Origin: CAYTET01 sp964436975
Lineage (GTDB): Bacteria > Bacillota_I > Bacilli_A > Erysipelotrichales > Erysipelotrichaceae
DNA: 22,865 bases
Assembly (NCBI GenBank): GCA_964436975.1
Contig: CAYTET010000029.1
Span: 1 to 22,865 of the forward strand
Reading direction: 5' to 3'
Notes under the pieces: model-generated
Database searches by the model: none
What the model was told of the DNA's origin: nothing
The model's input: the letters and a program-made list of their open reading frames with translations, nothing else
Program-made: the position numbers and the translations under genes
Part shown: positions 7,194-14,960 of the stretch, one piece after another
How the letters are laid out: every line of letters starts with the position of its first letter
How positions within the stretch are numbered: the stretch's first letter is position 1

Positions 7194-8252
7194 TCAGCCC
7201 CGCCCCAGATACTGCTGGAAAGCAGTTTTGGACTGGCAGCTGGCCAAAGCGGCTGACGCTGTTATCAGTCCTTTATTGACCAGCCGGGCTAACGACTGGT
7301 CCAGCAGCTGCATTCCGCTGGCTGTTGCCAGCTGCATAACGGCTGGAATCTGGTGGACTTTATCCTCCCGGATCAGATTAGCTACCGCACCGCTGTTGAC
7401 CATGACCTCCCAGCCGGCAATCCGGCCGGAATCATCGGCTAACGGCAGCAGGGTCTGACTGACGACACCTATCAGCAGAGAGGCCAGCTGATAGCGGATC
7501 TGCGACTGGCGGTCAGCCGGAAAGACATCGATAATGCGGTCGATGGTGCTGACGGCCGAATTGGTATGAAGCGTGGATAAGACCAGATGGCCGGTTTCAG
7601 CGGCGGTGATAGCCATGGCAATCGTTTCCAGATCCCGCATCTCTCCTACCATTATGACATCCGGATCCTGCCGCAGGGCGCTGCGCAGGGCCGTCTGGAA
7701 ATCCGCGACATCGCTATGGACCTGGCGCTGGTGAATCAGACAGCGGTCATGGGTAAAGATATATTCCACCGGGTCTTCGATGGTAATGATATGGACACTG
7801 CGGCTTTTATTGATCTGCTCAATCAGGGCCGCCAGGGTGGTTGATTTGCCTGAGCCGGTTGGACCGGTCACCAGGACCAGCCCGCGGGGCTGGCTGACCA
7901 TCTGGCAGACAGTTTCAGGCAGACCGATGGCTTCCGGAGTCGGAATCTGGTCATTCAGCAGCCGGACCGCTGCGCAGCTGGTCTGGCCGGCATAATAAGC
8001 ATTGATCCGGCAGCGCAAGCCGGACTGATCCTGATAGCTGCAGTCGGCATCGCCGCCCTGCCGGTAAATCTTGAGGGCCGGGGCAGTTAGCAGCTGTTCA
8101 ACCAGCCGGTCCTGGTCAGCCGGGGCCAGACACTCACTGCCCAGGGTTATCAGCCGGCCGTTTTTACGGGCCGTTATGGGCCGGCCGGCGGTCAGATGAA
8201 TATCCGAGCAGTTTTGCCGGCGGGCTGTCTGCAGCAGCTCTGTTAAATTCAT
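7194..8252 (-). CDS. pilT: type IV pilus retraction ATPase PilT
   Basis: A 352-residue hexameric cytoplasmic ATPase that powers pilus retraction. PilT marks are the N-terminal QNCSDIHLTAGRP, Walker A GPTGSGKST at residues 130-138, the Asp box ITIEDPVEYIF, Walker B DPDVIMVGEMRD and the His box TGHLVLSTLHTNSA. It lacks the long N-terminal domain and zinc cysteines of PilB, which separates it from extension ATPases. The AIRNLIRE-like motif near the C-terminus is present as GAVANLIRE. The start ATG follows GAGGA. It leads an operon with a lipoprotein and a GNAT-like gene, and is divergent from pilD across 55 bases. Confidence 0.94.
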   Translation of the reverse strand: MNLTELLQTARRQNCSDIHLTAGRPITARKNGRLITLGSECLAPADQDRLVEQLLTAPALKIYRQGGDADCSYQDQSGLRCRINAYYAGQTSCAAVRLLNDQIPTPEAIGLPETVCQMVSQPRGLVLVTGPTGSGKSTTLAALIEQINKSRSVHIITIEDPVEYIFTHDRCLIHQRQVHSDVADFQTALRSALRQDPDVIMVGEMRDLETIAMAITAAETGHLVLSTLHTNSAVSTIDRIIDVFPADRQSQIRYQLASLLIGVVSQTLLPLADDSGRIAGWEVMVNSGAVANLIREDKVHQIPAVMQLATASGMQLLDQSLARLVNKGLITASAALASCQSKTAFQQYLGRG

Positions 8253-8276
8253 TATCCAATCCTCACTGTCTAACTA

Positions 8277-8285
8277 TGGTATAAT
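8277..8285 (+). promoter_or_regulatory. extended -10 promoter of pilD
   Basis: TGGTATAAT, an extended -10 element, 22 bases ahead of the pilD start in the short pilT-pilD divergent region. No clear -35 is seen, as is common for extended -10 promoters. Confidence 0.55.
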
Positions 8286-8307
8286 TTTACAACGAAGGAC
8301 GTTAAAT

Positions 8308-9063
8308 ATGTACTATTTCTGGCTGATTATTTACATAATATACGGCGCTGTCATCGGCAGTTTTCTCAATGTCGCTATTTACCGGCTTCCTTTGGGTGTT
8401 TCGGTAGCCAAAGGCCGCAGCTACTGCGACAACTGTCACCATACCCTGCAGCCGGCTGATCTGGTTCCAATTTTCAGCTGGCTGTTTCTGAAAGGCCGCT
8501 GCCGCTACTGCCAGCAGCCCATTTCAGGGCGGCTGCCCCTTGTTGAAGCCGGCAATGCAGTCCTGTACGCTCTGGTTTATGTGCAGTACGGACTATCGGC
8601 ACTAAGCGTTCTCTACTGTCTTTTTCTTTCTGACCTGCTGGTAATGGCTCTTATTGATCATGATACCGGCAGTGTCTATGACAGCACTCTGCTGGTGCTG
8701 GCAATTCTGGCAGCCGGAATCATCGGCTGTTCTTTCAGCGGCTGGTTGGAAGTAATTGGCGGCGCTTTGATAATGAGTATGCCGATGCTGGCCATCTATC
8801 TGCTATCCCGGAAAGCGGCTTTGGGCAGCGGGGATATCTGGCTGGCGGCGATCGGGGGAAGCTGTCTGGGAATCGGCCGGATCATTCTGACCATCGGCGG
8901 CGGCTATGTGCTGGCGCTGCTGTGGCTTATTCCTTCCCTGTGCCGCCACCAGACCCATCTGAAAAGTGAAATTGCCATGTTCCCCTTCTTTGCGGCCGCG
9001 GCGGCCGTGACTGTGCTGTTTGGCAATCAGCTGATCGGCTGGTATCTGGCTCTCGGTCATTGA
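8308..9063 (+). CDS. pilD: type IV prepilin peptidase PilD
   Basis: A 251-residue polytopic membrane aspartic protease (A24 family) that removes the leader peptide of prepilins and usually N-methylates the new N-terminus. It has the GSFLNVAIYRLP signature at residues 17-28, a cytoplasmic zinc loop with two CxxC pairs (Cys40/43 and Cys65/68), the first catalytic Asp in ALIDHDTG (Asp117 or Asp119) and the second in LGSGDIWLA (Asp176). About seven to eight hydrophobic segments follow. The zinc loop shows the bifunctional peptidase/methyltransferase type. Its substrates should be the four prepilins encoded at 9852-14400. The ribosome site is a modest AAGGA. Confidence 0.95.
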   Translation: MYYFWLIIYIIYGAVIGSFLNVAIYRLPLGVSVAKGRSYCDNCHHTLQPADLVPIFSWLFLKGRCRYCQQPISGRLPLVEAGNAVLYALVYVQYGLSALSVLYCLFLSDLLVMALIDHDTGSVYDSTLLVLAILAAGIIGCSFSGWLEVIGGALIMSMPMLAIYLLSRKAALGSGDIWLAAIGGSCLGIGRIILTIGGGYVLALLWLIPSLCRHQTHLKSEIAMFPFFAAAAAVTVLFGNQLIGWYLALGH

Positions 9064-9098
9064 CCTACGGCTTCTTAATTTGAAAGGCGGTTGTTAGT

Positions 9099-9773
9099 AC
9101 GGGACAGTATTATTGCTGGATTAATGCGGATAAAAAAGAATACATGGAGCCCATCAGTTTTGATCTGGGCTCTAAAAGACCGGAATCATCCTGGATCGGC
9201 AATCCCCTGCTGGGTGCTCTTTATGCCCGGCTGGACTCGGACTGGCGCAATGACGACATTCTCTTTCTGGGCGATTACAGCTTTATGCCGGAAGTCTGCC
9301 GGTACCGCATCCTGGCCAAAATCAAAGACCAGATGGAGCCGGCTTTCCAGTGGCGGACCTATTATATCCATGACTGGATTGTTGATAACTATAAAGAAGT
9401 AAGCGTTCAGTTTAAAGAAGCAGAAAAAGAATGCCGCACCGAAATAGGATTCCTGATAAAAGACAAGGGCAAGGGCACCAACTGGTATCAGATTGATCTT
9501 AACGATCCCTACCCTTACCGCGGACTCTTTACGCGCGATCCGAAGTCATTCCGCTACACCGTAAATGAAACCAAAAAAGAGTTCTACGATCTCACTGCCA
9601 GAAGTCGTTCCAACCTGGACGACTGCCATGATGATCCGCTGACCTTTCTGATGGCTTATGGATGCTATGATACTGACGGCGATACGAGCGGCTGGATTGA
9701 CAGCCATGTTTATGGCAGCGACACTAAGCCGGGGCCTGATTACCGTGACATCAGCCGGCAGCATTTTGAATAA
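9099..9773 (+). CDS. hypothetical protein, apparent ACG start
   Basis: I do not recognise the family. The coding frame clearly continues upstream of the first ATG (9144): codons 9102-9143 read GQYYCWINADKKEY, well formed and in frame, after an in-frame stop at 9081. The only start-like codon is ACG at 9099, exactly where an M-GQYY start would be expected and eight bases after AAAGGCGG. With ACG the protein has 224 residues; from ATG 9144 it has 209. It is soluble, rich in aromatic and acidic residues, with EFYDLTARSRSNLDDCHDDPLTFLMAYG and a C-terminal GWIDSHVYGSD. It follows pilD by 35 bases and may share its transcript. Alternatives are start by ATG 9144, a lost start, or a sequence error. 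Confidence 0.6.
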   Translation, partial: TGQYYCWINADKKEYMEPISFDLGSKRPESSWIGNPLLGALYARLDSDWRNDDILFLGDYSFMPEVCRYRILAKIKDQMEPAFQWRTYYIHDWIVDNYKEVSVQFKEAEKECRTEIGFLIKDKGKGTNWYQIDLNDPYPYRGLFTRDPKSFRYTVNETKKEFYDLTARSRSNLDDCHDDPLTFLMAYGCYDTDGDTSGWIDSHVYGSDTKPGPDYRDISRQHFE

Positions 9774-9792
9774 TCAGCCTCATCCGGACCGT

Positions 9793-9826
9793 AAAAAAGA
9801 GCATATCACATTGGTGATATGCCCTT
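9793..9826. terminator. bidirectional terminator between the unknown gene and the major pilin
   Basis: GCATATCAC (9801-9809) pairs with GTGATATGC (9814-9822) around ATTG, flanked by an A-run before and CCTTTT after, serving the convergent genes on both sides. Confidence 0.8.
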
Positions 9827-9851
9827 TTAATCTATGCTTGGATCTTAATGA

Positions 9852-10256
9852 CTAGTTGGAACCGGCACCGGAATCAGAATAGGTGCTGGTGCCGCAGGTC
9901 GCGGTAACCACGCCGTTGGCTAAAACAGCCGTGCAGGCATTGCCGTCGGTATCCGTCGGGAAATCCGTGCTCCAGAAATCAGCATTGAGGGTTGAAGCCG
10001 TAATCTTGCCGTCAGAGCCGGCCGGGGAAGTATATTTAGCTCCCGTGGAATCAACCAGACCAACGGAATAAGCCGTGTACTGCGCCTTGGCAGCCACATA
10101 GATGGAACGGGCATTAGCGCTGTCTTTTTCTTTCTGGGCAGCGGTGATGAATCCGTTCATGGTCGGAACGATAATCATCAGCAGAACGGCAATGATCGCT
10201 ATGACAATTATCATTTCAATAAGCGTAAAGCCCTTTTTCTTATTATTCTTTCTCAT
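9852..10256 (-). CDS. pilA: major type IV pilin (prepilin)
   Basis: A 134-residue prepilin and the best candidate for the main pilus subunit. The leader MRKNNKKKG is cleaved after Gly9 by PilD, leaving FTLIEMIIVIAIIAVLLMI with the conserved Glu at mature position 5 and the usual hydrophobic alpha-1 helix. A C-terminal cysteine pair (GNACTAV and TATCGTS) could form the D-region disulfide, and the tail is Ser/Gly-rich. It lies at the 3' end of the pilus cluster behind its own promoter, as expected for a subunit needed in large amounts. Start is ATG 10256 after AAAGGA at a 10-base spacing. Confidence 0.92.
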   Translation of the reverse strand: MRKNNKKKGFTLIEMIIVIAIIAVLLMIIVPTMNGFITAAQKEKDSANARSIYVAAKAQYTAYSVGLVDSTGAKYTSPAGSDGKITASTLNADFWSTDFPTDTDGNACTAVLANGVVTATCGTSTYSDSGAGSN

Positions 10257-10287
10257 TTGTGAACATTCCTTTCATTTCACTAACCCC

Positions 10288-10296
10288 ATAATAGCA
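10288..10296 (-). promoter_or_regulatory. extended -10 promoter of the major pilin
   Basis: The minus strand reads TATGCTATTAT, an extended -10 (TGnTATTAT) in the AT-rich gap between pilB and the pilin gene. It matches the element ahead of pilC. Confidence 0.5.
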
Positions 10297-10384
10297 TAAT
10301 TTGTTGTATTGCATACATATTTTTATTATTCACATCATTTTTATAGCCTTTCAGACATTTAGCAGGCAATAAAACTAAACAGTT

Positions 10385-12082
10385 CTACTGGTTGACATTA
10401 TAGACAACCCGCATGAACTCGCTGATCGTGGTGGTTCCGTTTTTGACCAGTTCAAGAGTGCTGGCGGCCAGCGTCTTCATGCCGTGGTCAACCGCATACT
10501 TCTTAAGCTGGGAAGACGGCACTTTATTGGTGATCATTTCCCGCATGGCCGGATCGATATTCATTATTTCAAAGACCGCTGTCCGGCCCTGGTAGCCATA
10601 GCCGTTGCACTGGCTGCAGCCGGATGCCTGATAGATCGGGCCGCTGAAGCTGCCCAGCAGTTCTTTTTCAGCAGCTGTCGGGGTATAAGGCTGGCGGCAG
10701 TGCGGACAGACCTTGCGCACCAGCCGCTGGGCGACAATGCCCAAAACCGAACTGGAAATCAGATACGGCTCCACCCCCATGTCAACCAGCCGGTTGATGG
10801 CGGTAGCCGTGTCATTGGTATGGATAGTTGATAAAACCAGATGGCCGGTGATAGCCGAGCTGACGGCAATTTCCGCGGTTTCGGCATCACGGATTTCCCC
10901 GATCATGATGCAGTCGGGGTCCTGCCGCAGAATGGAGCGCAGTCCGTTAGCAAAAGTCAGGCCGGCCCGGTTGTTGACCTGAACCTGGTTTATGCCTTTG
11001 ATCTTGCGTTCAACCGGATCTTCGACCGTGACGATGTTGACCGCTTCGGACATGATTTCATGCAGGCAGGCATAAAGCGAGGTTGTCTTGCCGGACCCAG
11101 TCGGCCCGGATACCAGGACAATGCCGTAAGGGTTGTGGATTAACCTTTTCAGCAGCTGGTAGTTTTCAGAGTCCAGGCCCAGATCATTGAGGGTGTCCAG
11201 GTCCTGCAGGCTGTAGCCTAACAGTCTGATTACCATTTTTTCACCATAGATAGTCGGCAGCGAGGATAGCCGGATATCGATATTGCGGCCGGAAATATCC
11301 ATGTCAATCCGGCCGTCCTGGGGCAGCCGGTGTTCGGCGATGTTCATTCCGCCCATAATCTTCAGCCGGGTGACCAGACCTTCATGCACCTTGCGGTCCA
11401 GATGAATATAATCCCGCAGCACCCCGTCAACCCTTATTCTGATTCTTGTTTCATCCGCAAACGGCTCGACGTGGATATCGGAAGCCCCCTGCCCGTAGGC
11501 CTGCTTGATCAGGTTATTGATGAATTTAACGATGGGCGCACTGTCAATGCGGTCATCAGCGGAAACTTCCGTCAGGCTGGCTGAACTGGCCGGGGCGGCC
11601 GTATCGTATTCCTGGTTTATTTCCGCAATGGCGGCGGCCACGTTGACCTTGGAGTAATTGGTGCGGATAGCTTCCGTGATAAGGCTTTTATGAGCCAGCA
11701 CCACTTCAATGGGAATGCCGCAGCTGGCCTTGATATCTTCAAAGGCCTGCAGATCCAATGGATCCGATGTTGCCACCACCAGATTGTCATTATGCAGGCT
11801 GACCGGCATGATCTGGTATTTTTCAGCAATGCTTTCCGAAACCAGCTGGGCGATCTCCTTGGATACGACAATCTGCTTCTCCTTATAGACAGGCACATCA
11901 AAGCGGCGGGACAGCACCTGCAGCTTTTCATCTTCCGTAATCATGCCCAGCTCTATCATCACATCGCCCAGCCGCTGGCCGGGATGCTGCTTCTGGTAAG
12001 TTAGCGCCTGGCTGAGCTGGTCAGCATTGATGTAATTCATCTGCAGCATCAGCTGCCCGATGGGAATCTGCTTTGTTTCCAT
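10385..12082 (-). CDS. pilB: type IV pilus extension ATPase PilB
   Basis: A 565-residue hexameric ATPase of the PilB/GspE family driving pilus extension. The N-terminal 150 residues form a GspE-N (MshEN-like) domain starting PIGQLMLQMNYINADQLSQA, a possible c-di-GMP-binding type; I did not confirm the ligand residues. The ATPase core has GASDIHVEP near 199, Walker A GPTGSGKTT at 326-334, the Asp box TVEDPVE, Walker B DPDCIMIGEIRD at 388-399 and the His box TGHLVLSTIHTND. A zinc site of two CxxC pairs (459/462 and 489/492) separates it from PilT. The start follows AAGGAGG. It sits 12 bases after a minor pilin gene, near the end of the main operon. Confidence 0.95.
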   Translation of the reverse strand: METKQIPIGQLMLQMNYINADQLSQALTYQKQHPGQRLGDVMIELGMITEDEKLQVLSRRFDVPVYKEKQIVVSKEIAQLVSESIAEKYQIMPVSLHNDNLVVATSDPLDLQAFEDIKASCGIPIEVVLAHKSLITEAIRTNYSKVNVAAAIAEINQEYDTAAPASSASLTEVSADDRIDSAPIVKFINNLIKQAYGQGASDIHVEPFADETRIRIRVDGVLRDYIHLDRKVHEGLVTRLKIMGGMNIAEHRLPQDGRIDMDISGRNIDIRLSSLPTIYGEKMVIRLLGYSLQDLDTLNDLGLDSENYQLLKRLIHNPYGIVLVSGPTGSGKTTSLYACLHEIMSEAVNIVTVEDPVERKIKGINQVQVNNRAGLTFANGLRSILRQDPDCIMIGEIRDAETAEIAVSSAITGHLVLSTIHTNDTATAINRLVDMGVEPYLISSSVLGIVAQRLVRKVCPHCRQPYTPTAAEKELLGSFSGPIYQASGCSQCNGYGYQGRTAVFEIMNIDPAMREMITNKVPSSQLKKYAVDHGMKTLAASTLELVKNGTTTISEFMRVVYNVNQ

Positions 12083-12094
12083 GTTTATGCCTCC

Positions 12095-12613
12095 TTAAGG
12101 CTGATACCAGACTGTCGGGCCGCTGGCCGCACTGGATGAGCCGTTCTGCTGTTTCATATTTACCAGATCAAAATAGTTTGACTGGGAATAGACTTCTTTA
12201 TTTTTCCGGTACAGCTTCAGCTGCACCTGCATGCCGCAGGAATCATTGAGCGTAAATGTCAGCTGGAAAGTCAGCCGGCCAAAGTAAGCCGTATTATACA
12301 TTACAATCGTATCGGCTTTGGTCTTCAGCACAATCTGGCTGCCCGTACCGGCTGACTGGGTAAAGACGGTGTTATATTCGGCCAGGTCTAAAGAGTCCTC
12401 GCTGACAATGACCTGACTGGCATAGCGCAGCTGGTCAGCCAGCTGATTCAGGATGTTATCGCTGATTTCCGCATACTGCTTCTGCCGGCTGGCGGCCGCC
12501 GTCTGCTCCATCATCGGATTGATGTAAACCCAGATGATACTCAGCAGCAGCGCCGTGATGGCAACGGCGATGACCATCTCGACTAAGGTCATGCCTTTTC
12601 TAGCGCGGTTCAT
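12095..12613 (-). CDS. minor pilin, PilW-like
   Basis: A 172-residue prepilin. The leader MNRARKG ends at Gly7 and the mature protein starts MTLVEMVIAVAITALLLSIIW, with Glu at position 5. An alpha-1 extension (QKQYAEISDNILNQLADQLRYASQ) leads to a beta domain with one cysteine (NDSCGMQ). Size and the pattern of a helix followed by Q/Y-rich strands are like PilW/PilJ-type minor pilins, which prime assembly. The gene overlaps the end of the previous minor pilin by 14 bases, so the two are probably translationally coupled. It is too diverged to name precisely. Confidence 0.8.
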   Translation of the reverse strand: MNRARKGMTLVEMVIAVAITALLLSIIWVYINPMMEQTAAASRQKQYAEISDNILNQLADQLRYASQVIVSEDSLDLAEYNTVFTQSAGTGSQIVLKTKADTIVMYNTAYFGRLTFQLTFTLNDSCGMQVQLKLYRKNKEVYSQSNYFDLVNMKQQNGSSSAASGPTVWYQP

Positions 12614-12920
12614 AATAGGAGTACTCCACTGTTGAATCAGCGCCGGCCTTAACCGTCACTTTGTAAACATTCAGCTCGGTATTGCCAACCTTGATGGTCA
12701 GTTCGGTCCGGGTTACCAGGCTTTCATCGGGCACGCTGACACCCTCGGCATACTGACGGGTCTGGTACTGGTCGCTGTCCAGCTGGCTGGCCCGGCCCAG
12801 CAGGGCAAAGCCGTTGACAAAGATATAGACAAAACCGGCCCCGATTATGGCCAAAACCGCCATCGACACTACCAGTTCGGTCAGGGTAAAGCCCCGGCGC
12901 TTATTTGTTTTTCTATTCAT
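12600..12920 (-). CDS. small minor pilin
   Basis: A 106-residue prepilin. I chose ATG 12920 because it follows AGGTGG and gives the standard leader MNRKTNKRRG, cleaved after Gly10, with FTLTELVVSMAVLAIIGAGF and Glu at mature position 5. The longer upstream reading frame lies inside the previous gene and has no leader. The globular domain is short, about 70 residues, ending in a few beta strands (TELTIKVGNTELNVYKVTVKAG). It overlaps the upstream large pilin by eight bases and the next minor pilin by 14, so the three pilin-like genes are translated as a block. This resembles the GspI/GspJ/GspK-type minor pseudopilin trio that forms pilus tips. Confidence 0.85.
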   Translation of the reverse strand: MNRKTNKRRGFTLTELVVSMAVLAIIGAGFVYIFVNGFALLGRASQLDSDQYQTRQYAEGVSVPDESLVTRTELTIKVGNTELNVYKVTVKAGADSTVEYSYYEPR

Positions 12921-14400
12921 AGTGATCCACCTGCCAATTGCTGCTGACAGCCCCGCTGCCAGCATCGAAAGCCGGCACAAACGCCTGGAAATGCAGCGAT
13001 TTGAGGGCATTGCTGCTCCACAGCGTGCTGACATTAAGGGTCTTGCCGATAAAACCGCCGGCTACAGCAAAGCCGCTGTTCGTTTTCCCTGTCACATTAA
13101 GGGTAATGCCGCTACCATACAGATTAGCCCTTATCTTGCCGTTGTTATTAACGTTGTAGGTTACTGTGGAATTGGTATATATCTCCATCTGGGGACTGGC
13201 GGGATAAGAAATGACACCGTCACTGATAACTCCGCCCAGACTGCGGTTGCTCTGGATATTAAAAAACAGCTTGTCGGCGTTAATCAGATAGAGAACTACC
13301 TTGCCGCCGCCCTGCACCAGCCAGCTGGCATTGATGATATTCTTGCCGGAGCAGTCAATGACATAGGTATGCGTCTGACCGGCCGGCACATCAAACACCA
13401 GATTGCGGTTGGTGGCAAAGAAATTAATCGTCCCGGTTTCAGCCGTGTAATGGACGCCCAGGCTGTCGGAATACTCATTGACAACTTGGGTATACTCGGC
13501 CGGAACTGTAACCTTCTTTATTCCGGCTGAAAATGGAATGCTGTCCTTTGATGCCAGCTGAACCGGAGTAGGATAGTCCATTTCACTGCCGGTAACTGAA
13601 CTGCTGTGCAGTTTGCCATAGTAGTAAACATGGCCACTGATCACGCTGTTTTCAATGATGATATCCAGTCCGCTGTGATCGGTATCCGAGTCAGTCACGG
13701 CTGAAACGATATAGACATCCCCGTCAACCCGCAGCCCGGAAATCTGGGCGGTATCGGTATTGCGGCTGACGGTGCCCTGTTCAAACTCCATAATCAGATT
13801 GCCGTGGATTATCTGATCAGGATAGGTATCCAGTGATCCGCAGCCAACCATCATCTGGGCGGAGTCATAAGTTATATAGCTGCATTTGATATAAACATCC
13901 CCCGGATTGGCCGAACTGCCGGTAACGGCACCGTTGATCTGGGACTGCAGATAATTGGCCGAACTGACATAATAAAGTCCCGGAACAGCCGAAGAAGCTG
14001 TCTGGTGGTTTAATACAGCGGTAAAGGTCTGGCTGGTCTGCCCGTAAGTGGCGGTTACAGCCAAAGAATAGGTCTGACTGGCACTGTCATAGCTGACAAC
14101 CGCATAAGCTGACCCGGTCTGGCCGTCATCCTGCTGCTCATCATTGAGCATAATGGTCTGTTTTAGCCCCAGCTGGCCGGTCGAACTGTTCATGAAGCTG
14201 GTGAGGGCGCTTTGATCAGCGCACAGACTTTCCACGATGCTTTTGGCCGTCAGGTAGGCCTGCTCATTGGTATAATTGCGCACCGCTTTGTCATAGTATG
14301 ATTTAGCGGCCACGGTTAAACCGATGGCGAATACCACAAACAGGGCAAACACCATCACCGTTATCGCCAATGACATTCCGCTGCGTTTTCTGCTTTTCAT
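12913..14400 (-). CDS. large pilin-like protein lacking Glu5, putative GspK/PilX-type tip subunit
   Basis: A 495-residue protein with the prepilin plan: basic leader MKSRKRSG, cleavage possible after Gly8, then MSLAITVMVFALFVVFAIGL. Mature position 5 is Ile (residue 13), not Glu. GspK-type tip pseudopilins also lack this Glu and are the largest of their set, so a tip role is a reasonable inference. After an alpha-1 extension (YLTAKSIVESLCA) comes a very long Ser/Thr/Asn-rich domain of short beta strands (GDVYIVSAVTD, LDIIIENSVISGHVYYYG, TLNVTGKTNSG), perhaps a beta-helix or adhesin-like fold. ATG 14400 is just after the pilO stop (TAACAATG) with a weak ribosome site, so translation is probably coupled. 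An adhesive function is not shown. Confidence 0.75.
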   Translation of the reverse strand: MKSRKRSGMSLAITVMVFALFVVFAIGLTVAAKSYYDKAVRNYTNEQAYLTAKSIVESLCADQSALTSFMNSSTGQLGLKQTIMLNDEQQDDGQTGSAYAVVSYDSASQTYSLAVTATYGQTSQTFTAVLNHQTASSAVPGLYYVSSANYLQSQINGAVTGSSANPGDVYIKCSYITYDSAQMMVGCGSLDTYPDQIIHGNLIMEFEQGTVSRNTDTAQISGLRVDGDVYIVSAVTDSDTDHSGLDIIIENSVISGHVYYYGKLHSSSVTGSEMDYPTPVQLASKDSIPFSAGIKKVTVPAEYTQVVNEYSDSLGVHYTAETGTINFFATNRNLVFDVPAGQTHTYVIDCSGKNIINASWLVQGGGKVVLYLINADKLFFNIQSNRSLGGVISDGVISYPASPQMEIYTNSTVTYNVNNNGKIRANLYGSGITLNVTGKTNSGFAVAGGFIGKTLNVSTLWSSNALKSLHFQAFVPAFDAGSGAVSSNWQVDHYE

Positions 14401-14402
14401 TG

Positions 14403-14960
14403 TTACACGCCGCTGGTCTGATAATACCGGTACATGACAATGCTGGCTGAAAGGTGCCACTGGCTGCCGTACTGGCCCAGATCCCACTGCACCACAGCCA
14501 CATACGCAGAACTGTTGTTCAGCCGGTCAATCACCGTCAGCAAAGTCTGGTACGAGCCGCTGCCGTCAATCTCAATCCGGCTGGCCAAAACATTGCCGCC
14601 GGCTAAAGTATCGGTTGAACTGTCACTGAGGCTGAAAGTGGCCGCGTATTCTTCATCAATGTCACTTAACAGATTGTTTAAATATTTATCCATCTCTTCC
14701 GCACTGGCAAAAGTGAAGAAATGATCCGGGCTGGCCTGATATTCAGCCAGAGCCTGCTGGTAGGCGGTCTGATACTGGTCTTTCTGGTCGGCAATCTGCT
14801 TTTCCTGCGTGTATTCGGTCTGCAGCTGCTTCAGATTGGAGCGGCTGGCGGAAAGGTAGTTATAGCCGGGAATAACCAGATAGGTAATGCCGGCATAGTT
14901 GATGATGAGCAGGATCAGGATGATTAACAGGATCTTTTCACGCTGGCTCAGCTTAGTCAT
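14403..14960 (-). CDS. pilO: PilO-like pilus assembly protein
   Basis: A 185-residue bitopic membrane protein. The short cytoplasmic N-terminus (MTKLSQREK) is followed by one membrane span at about residues 10-31, a coiled-coil stretch (SASRSNLKQLQTEYTQEKQIADQKDQYQTAY, about 38-70) and a small alpha/beta domain, the plan of PilO/GspM. It should pair with the PilN part of the preceding protein in the alignment platform. I chose ATG 14960, nine bases after GGGAG; TTG at 14969 sits too close to that site. It overlaps the PilM-PilN gene by eight bases. Sequence identity to named PilO proteins is low, so the call rests on plan and position. Confidence 0.8.
   Translation of the reverse strand: MTKLSQREKILLIILILLIINYAGITYLVIPGYNYLSASRSNLKQLQTEYTQEKQIADQKDQYQTAYQQALAEYQASPDHFFTFASAEEMDKYLNNLLSDIDEEYAATFSLSDSSTDTLAGGNVLASRIEIDGSGSYQTLLTVIDRLNNSSAYVAVVQWDLGQYGSQWHLSASIVMYRYYQTSGV

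Noticed and set aside
9091..9402. TTG-initiated reading frame overlapping the gene behind pilD
   Set aside because: It is in a different frame from the longer, compositionally convincing coding sequence and shows no domain.
12921..13034. Longer N-terminus for the small minor pilin (start at 13034)
   Set aside because: That extension lies within the large pilin gene, has no ribosome site and would bury the prepilin leader.
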